Assembly (NCBI RefSeq): GCF_018474015.1
Contig: NZ_JAHCSG010000001.1
Location: forward strand, 744,001-808,000
Reading direction: 5' to 3'
DNA length: 64,000 nt
Origin: Williamsia sp. CHRR-6
GTDB lineage: Bacteria > Actinomycetota > Actinomycetes > Mycobacteriales > Mycobacteriaceae
The notes under the pieces were generated by a model, which was not told the DNA's origin, searched no databases, and saw only the letters and a list, made by a program, of their open reading frames with translations. Below are positions 45,101 through 51,600 of this stretch, one piece after another; position 1 is the first letter of the stretch; each line of letters opens with the position of its first letter. Both the position numbers and the translations under genes were made by a program.

Positions 45101-47511
45101 AGGCATACTTCGTCGGCAACCACCCCGGATGGGAGCTGTCCTACCCCACCGTTCACCATCTCACCGACGTCGGCCTCTCCGACGTCGACAGCGACATCAT
45201 CGCCGACGAGCTCGAAGACGCCCTCGATCGACTGGTGGCTCACCAGGCCGGCCTGCGCATGGCGATCACCGACGACGGCTACGGGGTCATCCGTGATCTC
45301 GATGACGCCGATGCCCGGGTGGAGCTCCACGTGCTCGATCTGCGTGCTCTCTCACCCGAGCGACAACGCCTGGTGTGCAAAGAGACTCGTGACGACGCGG
45401 CCCGCTGTGGACCCAACCCACGCACCGGCCCTGGAGTCATCGTGCGCCTGATCCTTCTCGGCGAGGGCAGGGCCCGCCTGCTGTGCGCGTTCAGCCTGCT
45501 GGTGGTCGACGGTTGGTCGGCCGCGCTGTTCGAACGAGAACTGCTGAGCATGCTGGCCGATCCCAACGCCATCCTCGCGCCACTGTCCGTCGACGCCGCC
45601 GACTACGCGGTCGCCCTCAACGCAGTGCGCAGCACCGAGGCCTGGCGCGCAGATCAACTGTGGTGGCGGGCTCGGGTACCCGGTCTTCCGCGCCCGCCCT
45701 CGATCCCCCTGCACCCCTTGACTGTCGACGCAGCTCCGGCCGTGATGTCGGGTACCCATCGCACCGTGGCCGGTGAGGTCACCGCCGCCATCGCCACGGA
45801 ATGCGGAGCTCACGGCGTGAGTCTGTCCAGTGCTGCGTTGACCGCCTATGCCATCGCCCTGGCCGAGGCGGCGGGCCACCGCCGGTTCCTGCTGACCACC
45901 CTGCAATCACACCGCCAGCCGCTGCACGCCGATGTCCCACGCATCATCGGCGCCTTTTCCTCCACCACCGTCCTCGACATCGACCTTCCCGCAGCGTCAT
46001 CGGTCACCGAGGCCTGCCGGGCGGTGCACTCCGAGCTCGCCCAGGCCACCGCACATGACCTCTACGGGGGTGTGGAAGTGCTACGCGACCTGCGCGCACA
46101 TCGGCGTGCTCACGACGACACCGAGCATCCCGTGTTGTCACCCTTCGTGTTCCAGTCCACCCTCGGGCTGTCTGGCGCATTGGGCCAACGACCCACCGAT
46201 GCCGGGCCTTTGGGCCGCATCGACCCTGACGACATCGCTCACCACATTCGCACCCCACAGGTGGTGTGCGAGCTCCGGACGTTCGACGGTCCACGTGGCG
46301 AGTTGGTGCTCGACCTGGCCTACGTCAGCGAACAACTCGACGATGCCACCGCCGTCACCGTGGTGGAGCGAGTCGAGTCGCTGATGCGCATGCTCGCCAA
46401 CCCCGAAGGCTGGCAGCAGCAGCTGTCGTCACCGCCGACGCGGACCTCACCCGCTCGCCCCGACCCGATGCCGCTCGTCGCCCCGCCCGCGCCAGAAAAT
46501 GCCGCGTCCTCGGCCCTGGTGCGCTGGGTGAGCGACCATTTCGCCGGGCAGGTGACCGACGCCGGGACCGGTGAGATCGGCCCCGACACCGACCTCTTCA
46601 CCGCCGGCGTGGACTCCCTGTCGTTGATCAGACACCTCGGGGTGCTGATCCGAACGGCGCACTGCCCCTGTGCGGTTGCCGACATCGTCGCCGGCCCCAC
46701 TCCCCGCGCGATCGCAGGCGCGATGGCCGCTCGAGCCGTGTTGGTCCCGTTTGCCGACCCTCCCGACGCAGACGCGACCGTGGTGCTCGTACACCCCTCC
46801 GGAGGCGACGTGTCGCTCTATCGCGACCTCGCCACCGCTCTGGGTTCCCGGCTCTGCGTTCTCGGATTGGCCGACAACGGTTTCCGTGACCCGGACCGAC
46901 CAGACGACCGGCCGGCCCGCTATGCCGACGCGATCGCCGCCCTGGGTGCCACGCGCCCGGTCCTGCTGGGCGGCTGGTCGATGGGCGGCATCGTGGCCCA
47001 TGACATCGCGCGCCGCCTGCACGAGCGCGGGGCTCAGGTGACCGGCGTAGTGATGATCGATGCCGAGTCGCCGGATCGGATCACCCTCACACCGACTCCA
47101 GATCTGGCGCGCACCTTGTATCTGCGTTCAGTCCAGGCCTTCGGCTCGTTGTGCGAACCCGACGCAGCCGCGGTGATCGCCACTCCGAGCGCGAACGACG
47201 CGCTGCGACCGCGGGCGGATCTGCTCGGGGAACATCTGCATTTCTTGGCCGGACACCACGCACAGCCACTGCCCTCCGACATACCGGCCGTGCTGATCCG
47301 GGCCACAGCGCCCGCGCCACAGAACGCCGGGCTGGGGATGGGAGTGGGCGACTGCACCGATCTCGACGATCACGGCTGGTCTGCCGTGACGCCCTCACTT
47401 GGGGTGATCGATGTTGCTGCCCATCATTATTCAATTCTGGATCCGACGCATCACGACGTGATCGTCGCCGCGATGGACCCCATGCTGTCGATGGTGCGCG
47501 ATGCGATGTGA
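39103..47511 (+). CDS. Hybrid PKS/NRPS megasynthase KS-AT-KR-ACP-Cy-PCP-Cy*-PCP-TE
   Basis: The 2802-residue protein has these parts in order. KS, residues 10-430: Cys169 in ATCATSLVAVHLAC, His305 in EGHGTGTALGD and a later KSSIGHADSAAG. AT, 505-800: FPGGG, Ser599 in GHSLGEY. KR, 1080-1260: TGGVGNLG at 1083 and Tyr1237 in GAYTAAS. ACP: Ser1380. Cyclisation domain Cy1, 1450-1880: intact DxxxxDxxS at 1585-1593. PCP: Ser1932. Second Cy-like domain, 1985-2430: motif is SxxxxDxxS at 2131-2139, first Asp missing. PCP: Ser2505. Thioesterase: Ser2626 in GWSMGG. No adenylation domain is present, so cysteine must be loaded in trans, as in yersiniabactin HMWP1. Unlike HMWP1 it lacks both MT domains and has an extra Cy*-PCP. 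It probably extends the chain from the 1861-residue protein with a malonyl-derived unit, adds cysteine(s) and releases the product. Confidence 0.92.
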   Translation: MSDRQQRAELVAVVGCAVRYPGAADLDEFWDLLRTSRSGLSNVDAKPGRIGVAGLLPHQLEFDPAPFAMTPSEAARLDPQHRVFLECAWHAIEHAGYGDLTQAGETGVFAGAANPHHLWRAHPDFDPSGGDDPVRNLDIHANHIADYLPLRVAHRLGATGPALSVGATCATSLVAVHLACQSLLSGETDTALAGGVSLRLPEEQGYVAVPDGPFAPDGRTRAYSAHAAGTVFSQGCGVVVLRRLRDALDDGDTVHAVIRGSAVTNDGANRMGFTAPTSTGQARAIAQALAMAERSPRDIEYVEGHGTGTALGDRIEIEALRTIFGSAPQPWCALGSVKSSIGHADSAAGVAGLIKAVLAVEHGLIPATLHCDPVAEDLNAPGSPFRAALAPLDWTAPTRTAGVSSFGFGGVNAHVVVENWPQTPLASRPAGPVTLMVSAATTRAADTTSEAITTWSRENPTLLPHAAHSLRVGRKPLPHRVATVIDGDHHTQFRDRCDTEARVVWAFPGGGRGVAGSACDLYGQDPDFARTLDSAATALRAHGAPDVRDLLLATTDLDTWRRRERDPGQGLPAIFALSVATAAALTGRGLRPDAVVGHSLGEYAATVVAGMADLADAALLVATRAAGMSAMPPGSMVAVNMPEEQARAVVDRHREVEIAAVNAPRAITLSGPQAAVDAVVTELEGQGVHVDRLDIAVAAHSAAVDSVRASLDTAARRITFRPGHVQLISTLTSAPACAAELSRDGRWGEHLRATVRFDQAISAALAAYGVDRAPSAARAVVVQMGPGAALLSAARAVDSTTVTVAAVSADDRTHAHDLDAVIAQAWVSGAPIQLAPDTGLRRIPLPGYRFDRRRFDVPTTATTSVGPHPSPQLWLPTWVVAPLPSVPTTEACGPDRVRVVVCDGQSRIAGQAVRLDFTATSAGVADAFGGHDAASIIIDCTDTVPTVIDAMRVLGRIAEAARTSGTAVELTVLTERCEAVQPGEVAEPLGAAIRALPRVAAQECDHICWLSIDLDDPERLDADLVEELVTTEHRVLRAGVDGSNEIAWRAVGATRSRFRRTFTPWAAAPIRSARRDSPTVVMTGGVGNLGAALIAHLAETAVPARVVVTSRRAHAGLVGDRRDRLDDAIKRLADNGGSVEVRSVDSTDADAVRGLLTDVTTSHGAIDVVIHAPVTVEPALLAEDDRVVTQTLWGTKVDGQRFLADACATMTTEMRPHLAVAISSVGATVAGAGLGAYTAASRYLEAVPAQTMSPESTPWVTISLDRLRTGTAQEAESAAEVSMRYAISPAAAAQAVWTIVETHLAGRRLAPPPAVVSVSPGNLEQRSRARPERTPRLTTTAASPAALGATERVVARIFSDSLGVAAQHPDDDFFALGGHSLLATRVLRDLEPIVVTPLRLRDLLRASTVAGVAALIDSSGGLRSDAIGDDVRENRPDPGSGGPSPSQGFPLTWVQHAYRVGRTRARADGGQVGCHFYVEHLYSSDAAEPFDIVHYEAAWNAVIGVHPMLRAVVGPDGTNRVLTAVPRYRLPFRDVHTEPIADQDAALTAFRARLSTRVADPAVWPLVVPEVLRCADGWHIGISVDVMVCDSASYLIVDAAVRSAYTQLQSGLGRIELASPASDFAQCVAALSAREATEAYRRDRAYWQARLDTLPAAPALPRTTQPPHADPAGRFHRLAARVSAQDWSAIMQRCARENVTPTAALLWCYGMTLARWSGDEHFTVTLTVFDRPTDIADADAVVGEFSSLVLHEIDLRTDEQKNPRIGMRSVTEQLFDDLDHRSYPGPAVLADRARRTGVDGSIPVVFTGMLGLHKIADLAHDGEHDSEWLGPIVAGISQTPQVWLDHQAYEHRGELVLQWDVDTDHLDPAVAAEHFAGYRDAIEALVAGEPPHSPDNGEVVVTAVQQIWAELLDRRIADIPTTETFLTLGGDSLLAVRMASAIRERLGVILRMTDVRTDTTVEQLAALVSQRASGSLRSPALTLTPRPDPTAPIPLPPLAQAYFVGNHPGWELSYPTVHHLTDVGLSDVDSDIIADELEDALDRLVAHQAGLRMAITDDGYGVIRDLDDADARVELHVLDLRALSPERQRLVCKETRDDAARCGPNPRTGPGVIVRLILLGEGRARLLCAFSLLVVDGWSAALFERELLSMLADPNAILAPLSVDAADYAVALNAVRSTEAWRADQLWWRARVPGLPRPPSIPLHPLTVDAAPAVMSGTHRTVAGEVTAAIATECGAHGVSLSSAALTAYAIALAEAAGHRRFLLTTLQSHRQPLHADVPRIIGAFSSTTVLDIDLPAASSVTEACRAVHSELAQATAHDLYGGVEVLRDLRAHRRAHDDTEHPVLSPFVFQSTLGLSGALGQRPTDAGPLGRIDPDDIAHHIRTPQVVCELRTFDGPRGELVLDLAYVSEQLDDATAVTVVERVESLMRMLANPEGWQQQLSSPPTRTSPARPDPMPLVAPPAPENAASSALVRWVSDHFAGQVTDAGTGEIGPDTDLFTAGVDSLSLIRHLGVLIRTAHCPCAVADIVAGPTPRAIAGAMAARAVLVPFADPPDADATVVLVHPSGGDVSLYRDLATALGSRLCVLGLADNGFRDPDRPDDRPARYADAIAALGATRPVLLGGWSMGGIVAHDIARRLHERGAQVTGVVMIDAESPDRITLTPTPDLARTLYLRSVQAFGSLCEPDAAAVIATPSANDALRPRADLLGEHLHFLAGHHAQPLPSDIPAVLIRATAPAPQNAGLGMGVGDCTDLDDHGWSAVTPSLGVIDVAAHHYSILDPTHHDVIVAAMDPMLSMVRDAM

Positions 47512-48607
47512 CGACGTGTGGGTGGTCTCGGTGGCCGCGGAGCTGGGCCGGCTGGTGCCGGTGGCCGATGCCGTGGCTGCGGGACAGTACGACGCCGAGG
47601 TGGCACGCCGATCCGGGATGATCTCCTCGTCGATCGCCGACGGTCCGGGAATCGAGATGGTGACACGCTGTGGGGCCGCAGCGCTGGATGCGGCCCCCGA
47701 GGTGCCGCGGTCGCATGTCCATGCCTCGGGCCTGCCCCAGGGCCCGCCGATGTGGTCGGTGGCGCCATACCTGTGGGGCCGGTTACGTCCCGGTGACCGA
47801 ACCGGTTTCGCCGGACTGTCGACCAGTGTGTCAGCGGCCTGCGCCGGATCGACGGTGGCCCTGGAGAACGCCATCAGGTCGGTTGCGGTCGGTACGGGGC
47901 CGGTGTTGGTGACCGCGGTCGACACCTTCGGCGACCCGGCAGACTACGGCCCGGGTTCCCCAGCCGCGTTGGACCGCTACCGATCTGATCACGGACTCAT
48001 TCTCGGAGACGCCGCCGCGGCGGCCGTGATCGGTACCGGCGGCGGCCTGTTCCGGGTGGCTGCGGTGTCGGGTTACACCGTCCCCGCGCTGGAGGTCCTG
48101 CAGCGCGGCGACGACCGGCCTGACCCGCAGCTGTGGCCGCCGGCCGCGCCGATCTCGCAGCGCACCCGCACCGCATTCGCATCCGGGATGTTGACCGGCG
48201 AGCAGGCTCGTCAACTACAACACCGGGGAGTGCAGGGTGCGGTGTTCGCCGTCCTGCGTGACGCGCAGTGGGGCATCGACTCGGTGCGATGCTTCGCGCT
48301 GCCATTCGTGGCGCCGTCGGTCGTCTCCGTCGGTTATCTGCAGCCGCTGACCCTCACCCCGGACCGAACTCTCGCCGAACTCGGCTCCCGCACCGGGCAT
48401 CTGGGTGCCGTGGACCACCTCGTCGCACTCGACCACCTGTGTCGCTCGCGCCTGATCCGACGCGGCGATCGAGTTGTGCTGCTGGGAGTGGGCAGTGGGT
48501 TCACCTTCGTGGCGATCGCCCTAGAGGCCACTGACCTCGCCGGTGAGCGCACCGGCAGGCGCAGACGCCGGACCGTACACACCATCACAGATGAGGATGT
48601 GACCTGA
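47501..48607 (+). CDS. KAS-III-like (FabH/CerJ-type) protein of the NRPS/PKS locus
   Basis: The 368-residue protein overlaps the megasynthase 3' end by 11 bases. The thiolase-fold features are visible: the nucleophile Cys114 in VSAACAGSTVALENAI, an Asp-rich turn GDAAAAAVIG, a GHLGAVDHLVALDHL segment and the C-terminal GVGSGFTFVAIAL. The expected HQAN histidine seems to be replaced (ALPFVAPSVV), so the enzyme may not be a decarboxylating ketosynthase. CerJ-type relatives transfer acyl groups onto other molecules. Here it may acylate the product, load the starter carrier protein or edit (inference). A GTG at 47516 is a second possible start. Confidence 0.72.
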   Translation: MRCDDVWVVSVAAELGRLVPVADAVAAGQYDAEVARRSGMISSSIADGPGIEMVTRCGAAALDAAPEVPRSHVHASGLPQGPPMWSVAPYLWGRLRPGDRTGFAGLSTSVSAACAGSTVALENAIRSVAVGTGPVLVTAVDTFGDPADYGPGSPAALDRYRSDHGLILGDAAAAAVIGTGGGLFRVAAVSGYTVPALEVLQRGDDRPDPQLWPPAAPISQRTRTAFASGMLTGEQARQLQHRGVQGAVFAVLRDAQWGIDSVRCFALPFVAPSVVSVGYLQPLTLTPDRTLAELGSRTGHLGAVDHLVALDHLCRSRLIRRGDRVVLLGVGSGFTFVAIALEATDLAGERTGRRRRRTVHTITDEDVT

Positions 48608-48611
48608 GCTC

Positions 48612-51600
48612 GTGGCCGAATCGACAGACACCACCATCCAAGGTCCGATACCGCAGGACACCACCGCGATGCGACGCCTACTCGACACCATCACCACGGC
48701 CGTCGGGTCGTCCGATCACCCGAACCCGAGCAACCTCGGCCGGACACCCCCTTCGCCAGCCGACCTCGCCGAGCTCACCCTGGGTGAGCTCGGGCTGGAT
48801 TCGATGGCCGCGCTGCGCCTTCGTGCCCTGCTGATCGAGACGTTCGGGGTCGAACCGGCCCTGACCGATCTGCTCGGACACCTCACCCTCCGAGAGGTGG
48901 CCGACACGCTGGCCTCGAGTCCCCGGCCATCTGCACCGATCAGGCCCGAGAACCGGGGCAGCGGGGACTGCCCGGCGGCACCTGTTCCGACGCTGACACC
49001 GGTGCAGCAGGCGTACTGGGCGGGGCGCCAGGACGGGATGGGCGACGGCGGGCTAGCGTCGTGGTGGTACATGGAATACCGACGAACTGCCCCCGGTGAC
49101 CCACTCGCCGAAATCGAGCGCCTGCGCCGCGCCTTCGCCGTGGTGGTGGGCCGCCATCCGATGTTGCGACTCACCATCACTCGGGACGGTCAGCCCCGCA
49201 TCAGCGATTCGATGCCCGTGGCCGTCGAGGTGATCGACCTTCGCACCCAGCCACCGGCAGAGGTGGGCGCCACCACCACGCGCACCCGAGAGGAGTGGTC
49301 GCATCGTCGATGCTGCACCGAGACCGGGCCCCTGTTCGACCTCCGGGCGGTGGTGGAGTCGACCGACACCATCCGTTTCTGCGTCGGATTCGACGTCCTG
49401 GCAATTGATTTCACCAGCTGGCAGTTGATTCATCGGGACTGGGAGAAGGCCTACCGCCAACCCACCGCGGCGTGGCCGGCCTCCCAGCTCAGCTTCTTCG
49501 ACGCGGTGGCCCGCGCCCATGAACCACACCGACGTATCCGCGCCCAGCGCTACTGGTCGCGGCGAGTACCCACTCTGCCTGGCACCCCGCGACCCGCGGC
49601 GATCGCCGCGCCACCGACGACCACCACTCGGCGACGCTTCGCACGGGTCCAGCACCGTCTCGATGCAGCAACATGGTCGGCACTCATCGGTCAGGCACGC
49701 GCACACGGAGTCTCACGCACCGCACTGATCGCGGCCGCCTTCGGACTACTCCTCGATCGCTGGGGTGCACGAGAAAGGTTCTGTCTCAACGTCACCCTCC
49801 TCGACCGCCCGCTCGATCTCGACGGGGCGGACGAACTGGTCGGCGACTTCACCACCACGGCCCTGCTGGCCATGCCCGAGCAACCCACCGGCAGGACTTT
49901 CGCCGAGATCGCCACACTGGTGAACCACGAGTTGTGGGAGGCGATCGATCACCGAGAGTACTGCGGCGTGGAGGTGGCCCGTGATTGCGCTGTGGCACAG
50001 GGTGATCCGCTGAGCCCAACGCACACTGTGGTGCTCACGTCTGGAATCGGTCTCGGACGCGACGGCAGCGCAGACGGCACGCGATGCCTCGGACCGGACA
50101 GCGATCGATCACCCGGCCCGGTCGGCGGTTGGCTGGGTGAGGAGATCTACGGTGTGTCGCAGACTCCGCAGGTCCACCTCGACCATCTGGTGTGGGAGGA
50201 GTCCGGCGAGCTCCGGCTGATCTTCGACCACGCCGTCGATCACTTCGACACCGCAGCGGTGACGGCGATGATGCAGGCCTACCGCAGGCTCCTGGTCCGC
50301 CTGGCCACAGATCCGCGAACCTGGGATGACGCCACAGTGGGTTGGGACCCATGTTTCGCCACCCCCCAGACACTGCCCCACCCTCTACCCGCCATCCTCG
50401 ATGACAGCGATGGGTTGCTCGACGGCCCGGTACGCCGCGCGGCCCAGGTGCACGCCGACAGGACGGCCCTGATCACTCCTGCCGGTCGCCGCAGCCACCG
50501 ACAACTCGCCGAGCTCGCCGCCGGCGCGGCCTGTCAGCTGCGGTACCACGGTGTACATCCTGGTGATCTCGTCGGGGTCGCCCTCACGAAGTCGATCGAA
50601 CAGATCATCGCGGTGCGAGCGATCCTGGCCATCGGCGCCGCCTACGTCCCCATCGACCCGGCATGGCCGGCCGAACGAATCTCGCGCGTGTGTCACCGCG
50701 CCGACATCACCCACATGGTCATCGACGACCTGGGCACTGACGGCTCATCGGTGCCGGACGCCGTGACCGCAATCCCCGCAAGCGAACTCGCCGACGTCGG
50801 TGCCTCTGCCCGCCCAGACATCGACTCGCCGGCAGCCGACCCCACCGAACTTGCCTACGTCATCTTCACCTCGGGCTCAACCGGCGAACCCAAAGGTGTA
50901 GCCATCGAGCATCGGCAGGCCCGGGTCACCCTCGATGACGTGGTGACGCGATTCGGGATCCGTCCGCAGGATCGGGTGCTCGGTTTGGCCGCGTTGACCT
51001 TCGACCTCTCTGTGTTCGACGTGTTCGGCCTCCCAGGATCAGGCGGCGCCCTCGTCCTGCCCGATCCCGACCGTGCCCGCGACCCTCAACATTGGTTGGA
51101 CCTGATCGCCACTGAGCAGGTCACGGTCTGGAACACCGCGCCTGCGGTACTGGAGATGCTGATGGAGTACTGCACTCTGGTCCCCGGTGCGGCTCGGCTG
51201 TTGCGGTCTCTGCGGTTGGTGATGCTGTCGGGGGACTGGATCCCGGTCACCCTGCCCGATCGGATACGAGCAGTGTTGCCCCACATCGAGTTCCACAGCC
51301 TCGGCGGGGCCACCGAGGCGGCCATCTGGTCGATCTCACACCGGGTGGACCGGGTGGACCCGGATGCGCCGAGTATCCCCTACGGCCGCGCGCTGTCACG
51401 GCAGCGGTTCTTTGTTCTCGACGATGCACAGGCACCCTGTGCCATGGGCGAGACCGGTGAACTGTTCATCGGGGGCGACGGAGTGGCGCGCGGCTACGTG
51501 GGTGCCCCAGACCTGACCGCGCAGCGGTTCGCCATGCACCCCGCCATCGGTCAACGCCTGTACCGCACTGGGGATCTCGGCCAGTGGTGCACCGATGGCA

